DNA of 64,000 nt from Tabrizicola sp. (lineage in GTDB: Bacteria; Pseudomonadota; Alphaproteobacteria; Rhodobacterales; Rhodobacteraceae), in assembly GCF_016793705.1 (NCBI RefSeq), contig NZ_JAEULO010000021.1:1-64000 (forward strand), in the 5' to 3' direction. The notes under the pieces are model-generated. The model saw nothing but the letters and a program-made list of their open reading frames with translations. It had not been told where the DNA came from and did not search any database. The stretch's first letter is position 1. Every line of letters starts with the position of its first letter. The position numbers were made by a program, and so were the translations under genes. Positions 28,062-37,155 of this stretch are shown piece by piece.

Positions 28062-31000
28062 TGCGGCGGGTCCTGTGCATCGCCCTTTGCCTGCTGCCCG
28101 GACTGGCCTCGGCGCAGGAGGACGACCGCGACTATCTGACCGCATTTCTGGAGGACACGCTGTCCGATGCCGGACGGCAGGTGACTGTAACGGGTTTCGC
28201 GGGCGCGCTGTCGTCGCGTGCGACGATGGAGCGGCTGACCATCGCCGACGACCAGGGTGTCTGGATCACGCTGAACGGGGTGGTGCTGGACTGGAGCCGC
28301 TCGGCGCTTCTCTCGGGCGAGCTGAACATCAGCGAGCTTTCGGCCGAGGAAATCATCATCGCGCGCCTGCCCGAGACGGACAGCGGCTCCCCATCGCCCG
28401 AGGCCTCTGGCTTCAGCCTGCCGGAGCTGCCGGTCTCGGTGCATATCGACCGGGTGGCGGCAGAGCGGATCGAGCTGGGGCCGGAGGTGCTGGGCCAGCC
28501 GGTCACGGGGACGCTGGACGCCTCGATGCAGCTTGCGGGCGGCGAGGGGCAGGCCAAGCTGGATCTGATCCGCACCGGGAACGGACCCGGCGGCGAGATC
28601 ACGCTGGATGCCTCCTATTCCAATGCCACGCGGCAACTGGGGCTGGAACTGGTCGCCGAGGAGGATGCGAAGGGGATCGTTGTCAGCCTGCTGGACATCC
28701 CCGGTGCGCCCTCGGCCTCGTTGCGGGTGACGGGGGCGGGGCCGGTTGACGACTACACGGCGCAGATCGCGCTGGCGACCGACGGGGCCGAGCGGCTGGG
28801 GGGAACGGTGACCGTCCGGGGCGAGGAGGGCGGCTATCGCTTCCTCGCCGATGTGGCGGGCGACCTGGCCCCGATTCTGGCGCCCGAGCAGGTGGATTTC
28901 TTCGGGACCGAGGTGGCCCTGCGCGCCAATGCGCTGCGGTCCCCGGCGGGGCGGATCACCCTGGACGGGTTCGACCTGTCGGCCCGGTCGCTGAAGCTTT
29001 CCGGCAAGGCCGAGATCGCGGCGGACGGCCTGCCGGAATGGTTCGACGTGACCGGAACGCTCGCCTCGCCCGACAACACGCCGGTTGTCCTGCCCTTCGG
29101 CGCCGACACCCGCATCAGCCGGGCCGAGTTCCATCTGGCGACCAGGCCGGGCGACCGCGACAGCTGGTCGGGCGAGGTCTCGGTGGACGGGCTCGACCAG
29201 CCCGGCATGAAGATCGCCCGGATGCGGCTGGACGGGTCGGGCCGGGTGGGACGGACGCCTGCGGGCAAAAGCTTCGGCGGCACGTTCACCGTGCTGGCCT
29301 CGGGCATCGCGCCCGCGGACCCGGCGCTGGCGGAAGCGCTGGGGCCGGAGATCAGCGGGCAGGTGCGGATGCACATGCTGGAGGGCTCGGGCGCGCTGAC
29401 CCTGTCCGGCATCCGGCTTGAGGGGGCCGGGCTGACCGGAACCGGCGCGCTGAAGATCGAAGGGCTGGAGGATGCCTTCCTGACCAGCGGCAGGCTTGCG
29501 GTCGAGGCCAGTGATTTCTCGCGCTTCTCGGGGATCGCGGGCCGCAAGCTGGGTGGCGCCGGGCGGCTGGAGTTGACGGGCTCGGCCAGCCGGTTGTCGG
29601 GGTTCTTCGACGCCGACATCGCGTTCAGGGGCACCGACCTGCGCGTGGATATCCCCCAGGCCGACCGCCTGCTGGCCGGGCCCTCGACCCTGACCGCCTC
29701 GATTCGCCGGGATGAGGGCGGAACGGTCCTGCGGTCGCTGGAGGTCGCGGCGAATGGACTGCTGGCGCGGGCGAATGGCAAGCTTTCTTCGACGGGATCG
29801 GACCTGGCGGGATCGGTCACGCTGGAGGATCTGGCGGTGCTGGGTCCGGGCTATGGCGGCAGGGTCGCGCTGGACGCCCGTTTCACCGGCACCCCCGAAG
29901 ACGGGCAGGTCGCGCTGACCGGCACCGGCCAGTCGCTGCGGATCGGCAATGCCGAGGCCGACAAGCTTCTGGCCGGGACAAGCGCGCTGGACATTGCGCT
30001 GGCGCTGAAGGACGGCGTGGTGCAGGTGCAGTCGGCCAAGCTGTCGAACCCGCAGCTTTCCGCGACGGCCAGCGGCACGGTCGACGACAGCAAAACCACC
30101 ATCGAGCTGAACGCGCGGCTTGCCAATCTTGGGCTGATCGTGCCCGAGGTGCAGGGGCCGCTGACCCTGTCCGGCACGGCGACGCAGGACGGCAGCGGCT
30201 ATGTGCTGGACATCTCGGGCAAGGGGCCGGGACAGATCAGCGCGACGGTGGCGGGGCGCGTGGCGACCGGGTTCGACACGGCGGACCTGACGATCCGGGG
30301 CGCGGGCGAGGCGGGATTGGCAAACCTGATCCTCTCGCCCCGGTCGGTGTCCGGCCGCGTCGGCTATGACCTGCGCCTTGACGGCCCGATGGCGCTGCGG
30401 TCGCTGTCCGGGCGGGTGACGCTGTCGGACGGGCGGATCTCTGACCCCGGGCTGGGGCTTTCCCTACAGGACGTCGAGGCGATCGGGCAGTTGCAGGGCG
30501 GAAGTCTGCAACTGGCGGCAACCGCCGGGGTGTCCTCGGGGGGCAGGCTGCGCGTCGACGGGCCGATCGGGCTTGGCAGCCCGCAGAGTGCTGACCTGAC
30601 GATCACGCTGGACCGCCTGCGGCTTTACGACCCCGAGCTGTACGACACCCGCGTCAGCGGCAACCTTGCACTGAAAGGCCCGCTGACCGGCGGCGCACTG
30701 CTGGCGGGGAACCTGAGCCTTTCCGAGACGGAAGTGCGGGTGCCCTCCTCCGGCTTCAACTCGGCGGCGGCGCTTCTCGACATCCGCCATCTCCGCGAGC
30801 CGGGCGCGGTGCGGGAAACCCGGCGCAAGGCGGGGCTGCTTGGCGATGGCAGCGCGTCCCGTACAGGGGGCGGAAGCACGCGGCCCATCGCGCTGGACCT
30901 GACCATTTCGGCCCCGAGCCAGATCTTCATCCGGGGCCGCGGGATCGACGCCGAACTGGGCGGCGAGTTGCGGCTGCAAGGCACGACGGCGGATGTGCGG

Positions 31001-31579
31001 CCCTCCGGCGGCTTCCAGCTGATCCGGGGGCGGATGGACATCCTCGGCCGCCGCCTCGTCCTGTCGCGCGCCGACCTGGTGCTGGAGGGCAGCCTCGTGC
31101 CCGACATCGGCATCGAGGCCTCTACCGAAAGCGACGGGATCACCAGCACCGTGGCGGTCGAAGGCCCGGCGGACGACCCGGTGGTCCGCTTCACCTCTTC
31201 CCCCGAGCTGCCGCAGGAAGAGGTGCTGGCGCGCCTCTTGTTCGGGCGCGGGCTGGACAAGATCTCGGCCCTGCAAGCGGCGCAGCTGGCGAATGCCGTG
31301 GCCGTGCTGGCCGGACGCGGCGGTGTCGGCCTCGTCGGCAATCTGCGTCGCAGCTTCGGGCTGGACGATCTGGACGTGACCACCGACGAAAATGGCAGCG
31401 CGGCGCTGAAGGCGGGGAAGTATATCTCGGAGAACGTCTATACCGAGATCGAGGTCGACCAGGAGGGCAAGAGCCGGATCAACCTGAACCTCGACCTGCG
31501 CGAGGGGGTGACGGTCAAGGGCCGCCTGGGCGCCGACGGGCAGACCGGCATCGGGGTCTATCTGGAACGGGACTACTGA
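28061..31579 (+). CDS. tamB: Translocation/lipid-transport bridge protein TamB
   Basis: The 1172-residue protein is anchored by an N-terminal hydrophobic segment ([18 protein letters not shown]) and consists mainly of predicted repetitive beta structure, the AsmA-like/TamB groove. It ends in the conserved DUF490 domain, with LPQEEVLARLLFGRGLDKISALQAAQLA and the C-terminal YISENVYTEIEVD...GVYLERDY. It pairs with TamA in the same operon through a 1-base overlap. Length is within the usual 1100-1400 range. Confidence 0.93.
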   Translation: MRRVLCIALCLLPGLASAQEDDRDYLTAFLEDTLSDAGRQVTVTGFAGALSSRATMERLTIADDQGVWITLNGVVLDWSRSALLSGELNISELSAEEIIIARLPETDSGSPSPEASGFSLPELPVSVHIDRVAAERIELGPEVLGQPVTGTLDASMQLAGGEGQAKLDLIRTGNGPGGEITLDASYSNATRQLGLELVAEEDAKGIVVSLLDIPGAPSASLRVTGAGPVDDYTAQIALATDGAERLGGTVTVRGEEGGYRFLADVAGDLAPILAPEQVDFFGTEVALRANALRSPAGRITLDGFDLSARSLKLSGKAEIAADGLPEWFDVTGTLASPDNTPVVLPFGADTRISRAEFHLATRPGDRDSWSGEVSVDGLDQPGMKIARMRLDGSGRVGRTPAGKSFGGTFTVLASGIAPADPALAEALGPEISGQVRMHMLEGSGALTLSGIRLEGAGLTGTGALKIEGLEDAFLTSGRLAVEASDFSRFSGIAGRKLGGAGRLELTGSASRLSGFFDADIAFRGTDLRVDIPQADRLLAGPSTLTASIRRDEGGTVLRSLEVAANGLLARANGKLSSTGSDLAGSVTLEDLAVLGPGYGGRVALDARFTGTPEDGQVALTGTGQSLRIGNAEADKLLAGTSALDIALALKDGVVQVQSAKLSNPQLSATASGTVDDSKTTIELNARLANLGLIVPEVQGPLTLSGTATQDGSGYVLDISGKGPGQISATVAGRVATGFDTADLTIRGAGEAGLANLILSPRSVSGRVGYDLRLDGPMALRSLSGRVTLSDGRISDPGLGLSLQDVEAIGQLQGGSLQLAATAGVSSGGRLRVDGPIGLGSPQSADLTITLDRLRLYDPELYDTRVSGNLALKGPLTGGALLAGNLSLSETEVRVPSSGFNSAAALLDIRHLREPGAVRETRRKAGLLGDGSASRTGGGSTRPIALDLTISAPSQIFIRGRGIDAELGGELRLQGTTADVRPSGGFQLIRGRMDILGRRLVLSRADLVLEGSLVPDIGIEASTESDGITSTVAVEGPADDPVVRFTSSPELPQEEVLARLLFGRGLDKISALQAAQLANAVAVLAGRGGVGLVGNLRRSFGLDDLDVTTDENGSAALKAGKYISENVYTEIEVDQEGKSRINLNLDLREGVTVKGRLGADGQTGIGVYLERDY

Positions 31580-31588
31580 ACCGAGGGA

Positions 31589-31798
31589 TCAGGGGTCCGG
31601 CGGCGGATCGTCGTCCGACCCGCACATCACGATACACAGGATCAGCGGCACCGCGATCCAGGGCAGGACCCCGGCGCTGGAGGCGGGCTTCTCCTCGACC
31701 ACGGGGTCGGTATCCTCGACCACGACGACCGGCCCCCCGGCCAGGGCCGAAGATGCGACAAGGGCAGCGGACAGTGCCAGAGCGGTCAAAGCCTTCAT
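31589..31798 (-). CDS. Small exported/membrane protein (69 aa), unknown
   Basis: The 69-residue product has a signal peptide (MKALTALALSAALVASSALA), a short acidic linker (GGPVVVVEDTDPVVEEKP), one predicted transmembrane segment (VLPWIAVPLILCIVMC) and an acidic Asp/Pro tail (GSDDDPPPDP). Shine-Dalgarno AGGAGGG stands 7 nt before the ATG, and a perfect TATAAT lies upstream, so expression is likely. Comparable tiny proteins occur in Rhodobacteraceae, but I know no function. It stands tail to tail with tamB, 9 bp apart. Confidence 0.75.
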   Translation of the reverse strand: MKALTALALSAALVASSALAGGPVVVVEDTDPVVEEKPASSAGVLPWIAVPLILCIVMCGSDDDPPPDP

Positions 31799-31879
31799 GC
31801 TGGTGCCCTCCTGCGGAGATCCGACCCCATGGTAGGAAGCGCCCTGCCGGGACGTATCCATTCTTCTGGACCTGACAGG

Positions 31880-31885
31880 ATTATA
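31880..31885 (-). promoter_or_regulatory. Perfect -10 box for the small exported protein
   Basis: TATAAT on the minus strand, 82 bp upstream of the ATG at 31798. The -35 region (TGCATT at 17-bp spacing) is poor. Confidence 0.4.
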
Positions 31886-31937
31886 GCCGAAACTGCGCGC
31901 AAAATGCACCAGATTCGTCCCCGGCCGGGCCGGACGG

Positions 31938-32615
31938 TCAATCGATCACGCGCTGGAACTCGATATAGCCGATGGCGCCGCTGACCCACTGCCGCGACTG
32001 CCGAATCGACGTGCCTTCGATCCAGTAATCATTGGTCAGCTTGCCGAGAGGGCGTTCGCAGGTCTCGCTGACATGGGTCGCGTGATGCGTGCGGCCAAGG
32101 ACCTCGATGCTTTCCTTGCCGATGATGGCGCTCGTGCAGTCATAGGTCCGCCGTGTGCCCTGGTCGTCGTCGCCGAGGAAATAGTAGATGCGCTGGTAGC
32201 TTGTTCCGGCCCGCATCAGCTGGCCGACCGAAGGCGCCTCTGCCGACATCAGGTCGGCCCCAAGCCCCCGCGTCTGGATCAGCACGCCGCTGCGCTGCGA
32301 GAAGGTCGCCCCGTCCGGGGTTTTCCAGGTCAGGACATCGCCCTTGGCATCCAGCACGGTCAGGAAGCCCGTCTGCCCCAGCGTCGTCGAGGACACGCGC
32401 AGGATCGGCTTGCCCGCCTTTTCCAGGGCTGCGCGCCGCTCCTCGACCGAGACCGACTTGCCACCGGACTTGCCCCCGGCCTTGCGGGCCTTGACCTTGG
32501 CGACGCTGTCCTTCGCCATGGCGCCGATGGCCGAGACCATCGGGTTCGGACCGGATTTCTCGCTGCCGCAGGCCGCCAGAACGGCAAGCAGGGCCAGCCC
32601 GGCCACAGGCTTCAT
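31938..32615 (-). CDS. yjbF: YjbF/GfcB family lipoprotein
   Basis: The product has about 225 residues and a lipoprotein signal (MKPVAGLALLAVLAAC, lipobox LAAC). The YjbF body includes GQTGFLTVLDAKGD, RGLGADLM and a late Cys pair (TYDCTS, SETCER). The family belongs to exopolysaccharide operons (yjbEFGH, gfc) and is thought to act in polymer secretion. GTG at 32627 overlaps the yjbH stop (GTGA) and is a possible alternative start. The periplasmic partner YjbG/GfcC is not present beside it. Confidence 0.85.
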   Translation of the reverse strand: MKPVAGLALLAVLAACGSEKSGPNPMVSAIGAMAKDSVAKVKARKAGGKSGGKSVSVEERRAALEKAGKPILRVSSTTLGQTGFLTVLDAKGDVLTWKTPDGATFSQRSGVLIQTRGLGADLMSAEAPSVGQLMRAGTSYQRIYYFLGDDDQGTRRTYDCTSAIIGKESIEVLGRTHHATHVSETCERPLGKLTNDYWIEGTSIRQSRQWVSGAIGYIEFQRVID

Positions 32616-32623
32616 CGCGGATC

Positions 32624-34726
32624 TCACCGCCAGACCCTGCCCCAATCGGGGTCGAGGCCGTCGGTGTGATACTCGCGCAAGGATTCGTAGAGCCGGTCAT
32701 CGACATCGACGCGCGCCCCGCCATCGCCGCTCTTCGGCCGCAGAGTCATGCCGAAGCCGCGACGGGTGTCGGTGCCGAGCGCCCAGTTGAACGGAATGGT
32801 GAACCGGATTCCCTTGTCAAAACCGCCCTCGCCGAACTCAGTCGCGCTGACGTCGGTCACGGTGGCAAAGGCGCCGACCCGCCAGCCGTTCGCGAACACC
32901 CGGTCCAGCGAGACCGTCGCACCGACATCGCCCGCCAGATAGCGGCCCACGTCCAGCTGGCCCAGATAGCCGTTGCCGAAATCGTAATAGGCCGAGACAT
33001 AGCCGGTGACCACGTCGTAGTCGTATTCGTCAAAGCCCAGGCCGCCATCGGTGTCGCGCTGCTTGGTGTAGTTCAGTTCCACCCCCAGGGCGAGCTGGCT
33101 GTTCACCGGCTTCCACAGCACCTCGCCCGAGACCCCGGCGTGCATCCGCTCCAGATAGCCGAAGGTGACGCGGGAATAGATGTTCTCGGCGGGATGGGCG
33201 TACCACGCCAGGGTCAGCTTTTCCAGCGCCGGGTCGCCGAACTCGTTGTAGCGACCGCTATCTGTCCGCACATGCGGCAAGGTCGAGGTAGAGGTCGACG
33301 CGCTGTCGCGGTTGCTGGCGATCGGCTTGTAGATCGAGCCCGACAGGACCAGCCCTGGCGCAAAGTCATAGCTGCCGGACAGCCGCAGCCCGATATCGCC
33401 CTTTGCCGGTTCCGCCAGCCGGACCGCGGGCTTCAGGCTCCAGCGGAACTTGGGATACAGGTCCTCATCGCCCAGCGAAAAGGCCGGGGCGGCGCCCGCA
33501 TCGGTGACGGTGATCCGCTCACGCAGAAGCGTGGCGTTGTCAGCGCTGTATTCCAGCGCTTCCAGGTCGCTGCGCCGGATGGTGACCTTCGAGGCTCCGA
33601 TCCCGTTGACCACCGGCACGATCTCGAACACCTCGACCGAGGCGGGCATGACGTGGCTCAGCGCCCGGGCGGTCCGGCCGATGGCCTGCGATCCGGCGTC
33701 GATCCGGCCGTTGCGGATGCGGACCTGCACCGTGGTCGCGGTATAGGCCAGGTTCTCGATCGAGATGCCGTCTGCGGCCAGCCGCTTGGCAAGGTTCTCG
33801 CGCAGGATCGGACCGGCGTCAGCCTGCGTGACCCAGCCTCCGTCATAGGCCTCCGGGTCGGCAGCGCGGGCGGGCCGCGCCTTGACCGGAACCGGCGCGG
33901 CGCCGACGACCCCGCCGGTGGCCCGGCTTTTCGGGTCCAGGATGATGTGGAAGGCAAGCCCCACCTCGGAGCCGTAAAGCGAATAGACGCCAAGGCGGAC
34001 TGCCGGCCCGCGCTGGTATTCGATGCCGAAGTTGAACGGGCTGTCGCGCTCGATCATCCCGCGTTCGCCGTCTTCCAGCAGGTAGGCGTCTGACGAATAT
34101 TCGCCCTTGAGCGTCCAGTTGTCGTTGATCCGGTATTCCACACCGGCGAAGGGCGCGGCCTCGCCCCGGAACCACTGGTCGGCATTCGGGGTGCCGGTCG
34201 GATCGACAGGCGGGCGGCTGCCGAAGGGCGCGCCGATCCCCTGGTAGCTGCCAAGCCTGCCCCAACCCAGGCCCGCCGTCACCTTCAGCCGGTCACCGAA
34301 GGTCTTGGTCGCGGCGATATATTCCGAGGCGAACATGCCCCGGCTGGTCAGGTCGATCAGGCCGATGGTCACGGCGGGGGCAATCCGGCCCTCTTTCAGA
34401 ATCTGATAGCGCAGGTCGATGCTGCGGTCGGTCTCCTTCGCGTCACCCGGAATGACGCTGTCCCAGTCGCGCCAGGTCTGGAAGCGGAACGAGGCCGACA
34501 ACCGCTCGCTGGCCTGGAAGCTGAGCGTCGTGCGGGTGATCGGGCCGATATTGCCGATGCTGAACGAGAAGGTCGCGTCTTCCTGCGCATCGCCCGAGGG
34601 CATGTCGATCAGGCCGGTCGCGCCGTTCAGGTTCAGCGTTCCCGTCATCTCGGCCAGGGCGGGCGAGCTGCACAGCGCCGTGCCAAGGACAAGCGACGAA
34701 AGGACGTGGAAAGGCGAAAGCTGCAT
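32624..34726 (-). CDS. yjbH: YjbH/GfcD family outer-membrane beta-barrel protein
   Basis: The 700-residue protein has a signal peptide (MQLSPFHVLSSLVLGTALCSSPALA) and the YjbH start GTLNLNGATGLIDMPSGDAQ. Predicted outer-membrane beta strands occur in both halves (aromatic strands such as YDVVTGYVSAYYDFGNGYLG). It probably forms the outer-membrane channel or scaffold for an exopolysaccharide with the lipoprotein YjbF downstream. No glycosyltransferases are nearby, so the polymer would be made elsewhere. The signal-peptide start is clear. Confidence 0.88.
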   Translation of the reverse strand: MQLSPFHVLSSLVLGTALCSSPALAEMTGTLNLNGATGLIDMPSGDAQEDATFSFSIGNIGPITRTTLSFQASERLSASFRFQTWRDWDSVIPGDAKETDRSIDLRYQILKEGRIAPAVTIGLIDLTSRGMFASEYIAATKTFGDRLKVTAGLGWGRLGSYQGIGAPFGSRPPVDPTGTPNADQWFRGEAAPFAGVEYRINDNWTLKGEYSSDAYLLEDGERGMIERDSPFNFGIEYQRGPAVRLGVYSLYGSEVGLAFHIILDPKSRATGGVVGAAPVPVKARPARAADPEAYDGGWVTQADAGPILRENLAKRLAADGISIENLAYTATTVQVRIRNGRIDAGSQAIGRTARALSHVMPASVEVFEIVPVVNGIGASKVTIRRSDLEALEYSADNATLLRERITVTDAGAAPAFSLGDEDLYPKFRWSLKPAVRLAEPAKGDIGLRLSGSYDFAPGLVLSGSIYKPIASNRDSASTSTSTLPHVRTDSGRYNEFGDPALEKLTLAWYAHPAENIYSRVTFGYLERMHAGVSGEVLWKPVNSQLALGVELNYTKQRDTDGGLGFDEYDYDVVTGYVSAYYDFGNGYLGQLDVGRYLAGDVGATVSLDRVFANGWRVGAFATVTDVSATEFGEGGFDKGIRFTIPFNWALGTDTRRGFGMTLRPKSGDGGARVDVDDRLYESLREYHTDGLDPDWGRVWR

Positions 34727-34848
34727 GGCGACCGGAACCCTGGAGATACCCTGACTCTATGCGAAGATATCGCGGGCAGGGCAAGGCCTATTGGCGATGG
34801 GCGGTTGGTTCCGGGGCGGCTATGGCATTTCGGACATGACCGGAAGGA

Positions 34849-35292
34849 TCAGCCATCCTCCAGCCTGATCCGCAACTCGCGCAGGACGGGAAGCAGCGCC
34901 CGCACCCTCTCGGCGCCGATGGCCTGCACCACTTCTGCGATCAGCGGCACCACGCCCGCCAGCGCAGCCTCGCGTGCCGCCCGGCCCGAGGGGCTGATCG
35001 CCACGAACTTCTGCCGCGCATCCTCCCAGTCCGGGCGGATATGCACATGGCCCGCCCATTCGAGCTTGGCCAGCGTATTGGTCATCGCGCCCCGCGTCAC
35101 GTGGAACGACTTCGCCAGCTGCGCCGGGGTGCGCTCGTCCCCTACCCGCGCCAGATGGTTCAGCACGCTGAAATGCGACAGCTCCATCCCCTTCGGCAGC
35201 ACTCTGGAAATCCGGTTCCGCGCCAGCTGGTCGGCCATGAACAGCTCGCCAAAGAGCGCCACCGCGATGTCGTCGGCCTTCTCGGTGCTCAT
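34849..35292 (-). CDS. MarR family transcriptional regulator
   Basis: The 147-residue winged-helix dimer protein has the recognition helix region TPAQLAKSFHVTRGAMTNTLAKLEWAGHV (about residues 54-82) and the beta wing IRPDWEDARQKFVAISPSGRA. It sits downstream of a nitrilase-like gene and overlaps its stop (ATGA at 35289-35292). It is therefore in the comF-grxC-nitrilase direction or is read with it. Its ligand and targets are unknown. Confidence 0.92.
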   Translation of the reverse strand: MSTEKADDIAVALFGELFMADQLARNRISRVLPKGMELSHFSVLNHLARVGDERTPAQLAKSFHVTRGAMTNTLAKLEWAGHVHIRPDWEDARQKFVAISPSGRAAREAALAGVVPLIAEVVQAIGAERVRALLPVLRELRIRLEDG

Positions 35293-36122
35293 GGCCCGTC
35301 GAAGCCCCGGTCATGGGTCAGCGAGGGCACCCTGCCCCGCGCCTTGTCCACTTCGGCAAGGTAGAGCTCGACCAACGTGACCCCCGGCTCGACCCCCGCA
35401 TCCGCCAGCACCTCTCCCCAGGGTGCTATGGCCAGCGAATGCCCATGCGTCCTGCGGCCCTTGCCGTTCGTTTCCGGGTGGAATCCGGTCTGCGCCGGGG
35501 CCAGCACGAAGCACCCGGTCTCGATCGCCCGGGCCCGCAGCAGGGTCTCCCAATGCGCCGCCCCGGTGATGTGGTTGAAGGCGGCAGGAACCGTGATCAC
35601 CTGTGCGCCCCCTTGCGCCAGCCGCCGGTACAGCGCCGGGAACCGCACATCGTAGCAGACCGTCATCCCGATCCCGGCAAATGGCGTTTCCGCCACCACC
35701 GCCTTCGTGCCGGGCCGGTAGCCTTCGCTCTCCCGGTAGACCTCGGTTGCCGAGACGTTGACGTCGAACATATGAATCTTGTCATAGCGCGCCGCCACGC
35801 GTCCATCCGGCGCGATCAGGAAGCTGCGGTTGGCGAAGCGCCCGTCGGCGTCGTGGGTCAGAAGGCCCAGCGAACCGATCAGCAGCCAGATGCCCGCCGC
35901 CTTCGCCTCGGCCCGTAGCGCGGCGAGTGTCGGGTCGTCCTCCTCATGGTGGAAAACCGTCCGTTGATGCGCCCGGCTGGAGGAAAGCCCGTTCGTCAAC
36001 TCCGGCGTCAGCACGAAGCCCGCGCCCCGCCCCACCGCCTGCCGGATGTAGCCGACCGTCACCGGCAGGTTCGTCGCCGGATCGTCCGTCACCGTCAACT
36101 GGACCAGCGCCGCCCGCATCAT
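35289..36122 (-). CDS. Carbon-nitrogen hydrolase (nitrilase superfamily, Nit1/NIT2-like)
   Basis: The 277-residue amidase has the Glu-Lys-Cys triad: Glu in LTPELTNG (about residue 42), Lys in RYDKIHMFDV and Cys in VCYDVRFPALYR. The pattern with IHMFDVNV and a C-terminal VDKARGRVPSL matches the Nit/omega-amidase group that hydrolyses deaminated glutathione or alpha-ketoglutaramate. Its ATG region overlaps the grxC stop. Linkage to glutaredoxin fits a glutathione-repair role, which is inference. Confidence 0.9.
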   Translation of the reverse strand: MMRAALVQLTVTDDPATNLPVTVGYIRQAVGRGAGFVLTPELTNGLSSSRAHQRTVFHHEEDDPTLAALRAEAKAAGIWLLIGSLGLLTHDADGRFANRSFLIAPDGRVAARYDKIHMFDVNVSATEVYRESEGYRPGTKAVVAETPFAGIGMTVCYDVRFPALYRRLAQGGAQVITVPAAFNHITGAAHWETLLRARAIETGCFVLAPAQTGFHPETNGKGRRTHGHSLAIAPWGEVLADAGVEPGVTLVELYLAEVDKARGRVPSLTHDRGFDGP

Positions 36123-36376
36123 TCGGCCAGCAGCGGGTCAAGCTTGCCCGCGTGGTCCAGCGCGTGCAGGTCGTCCGACCCGCCGACATGGGTGGTTCCG
36201 ATGAAGATTTGCGGCACGGTTCGCCGTCCGTTCGCCCGCTGCACCATCGCCGCGCGCAAGGATGGGTCGGCGCTGACGTCGATCTCATGGTAGGCGACGC
36301 CCTTGCGGTCCAGAAGCCGCTTGGCCATGGCGCAATAGCCGCAGAAGGGGGTGGTGTAGATTTCGACCGGACGCAT
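36119..36376 (-). CDS. grxC: Glutaredoxin 3
   Basis: The 85-residue thioredoxin-fold protein reduces disulfides with glutathione. The active site reads CGYC (TTPFCGYCAMAKR, Cys12-Cys15) instead of the usual CPYC. The cis-Pro loop TVPQIFIG and the GGSDDLHALD glutathione-binding end are intact. The Pro-to-Gly change may shift the redox potential. Its Shine-Dalgarno lies in the loop of a small hairpin directly before the ATG. It lies between comF and the nitrilase on the minus strand. Confidence 0.95.
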   Translation of the reverse strand: MRPVEIYTTPFCGYCAMAKRLLDRKGVAYHEIDVSADPSLRAAMVQRANGRRTVPQIFIGTTHVGGSDDLHALDHAGKLDPLLAE

Positions 36377-36397
36377 CGGGCACCTCTTTCGTGCCCG
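36377..36397 (-). promoter_or_regulatory. Hairpin holding the grxC ribosome-binding site
   Basis: CGGGCAC (36391-36397 in mRNA sense) and GTGCCCG (36377-36383) form a perfect 7-bp stem. The loop contains GAAAGAG, the purine-rich ribosome-binding sequence, and the ATG begins immediately after the stem. Folding could limit grxC translation. Confidence 0.45.
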
Positions 36398-36409
36398 GAC
36401 TATAGTGCG

Positions 36410-37132
36410 TCAGCCGTCTTTCGCAACGCGGGCCAGGGCCAGCACCGAAACCGACCGCGCCCCTGCCGCCAACAGCGCCTCGGTCGCGGCGGCGAAAGTC
36501 GCACCTGAAGTCATCACGTCGTCGACCAGCAGGATGTCCCGCCCCTCGACCCGCTTCTCACGCGCTTTCGGCACGGCGAAGGCGCCCACCAGATTGGCGA
36601 AGCGGGCGTCGCGGGTCTTGCCGTCCTGGCTGCCGGTCGAGTGTTTGCGGATAAGGGCGTCCGGACAATGGTCCAGCCCTGCGGATTTGGCGATGGCGCG
36701 GGACAGAAGCGCCGCCTGGTTGAACCGCCGCCGGAACAGCCGCATCCAGTGCAAGGGCACCGGCACCGCCAGTATCCCCGGTCGCAGGATCGGCTGGACC
36801 GCCTTCAGCATCCAGATCGAGGCGGGGCGGGCCAGGTCCATCCGGTCGCCATGTTTCAGCGCCAGCACCAGCCGTCGCCCGTTGTCACGATACATCAGCG
36901 CGGCCCGGCCCCGCTCCCAGGGCCGGGCGATGGTCATGCAATCGTCGCAGAGCACCCGTTCCGCGCTGTCCTGCCCCGGCAGCGGCATCCCGCATTGGTC
37001 GCAGACAAGGCCCGAGATGAAGGGCGTCTCACGCCAGCAGTCGGCACAGAGGCCGAAATCGGATTGGACCGGAGCCGCGCAGGAGATGCACTGCGGCGGA
37101 TACAGGATGTGCAGCGCGCCTTGCATTCCCAT
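36410..37132 (-). CDS. comF: ComF family phosphoribosyltransferase-like protein
   Basis: The 240-residue protein has an N-terminal cysteine zinc ribbon (CISC...CADC...CDQC...CDDC, about residues 15-65) and a C-terminal PRTase domain with the PRPP loop DILLVDDVMTSGAT (about 192-205). ComF proteins act in DNA uptake, and in Rhodobacter comF is among the genes needed to receive gene-transfer-agent DNA. The start region is only 23 bp from the divergent methyltransferase start. MQGALHILYPPQC six bases later is an alternative start. Confidence 0.92.
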   Translation of the reverse strand: MGMQGALHILYPPQCISCAAPVQSDFGLCADCWRETPFISGLVCDQCGMPLPGQDSAERVLCDDCMTIARPWERGRAALMYRDNGRRLVLALKHGDRMDLARPASIWMLKAVQPILRPGILAVPVPLHWMRLFRRRFNQAALLSRAIAKSAGLDHCPDALIRKHSTGSQDGKTRDARFANLVGAFAVPKAREKRVEGRDILLVDDVMTSGATFAAATEALLAAGARSVSVLALARVAKDG

Positions 37133-37155
37133 CCCGCCCTCCTAATCTCCGCTCG

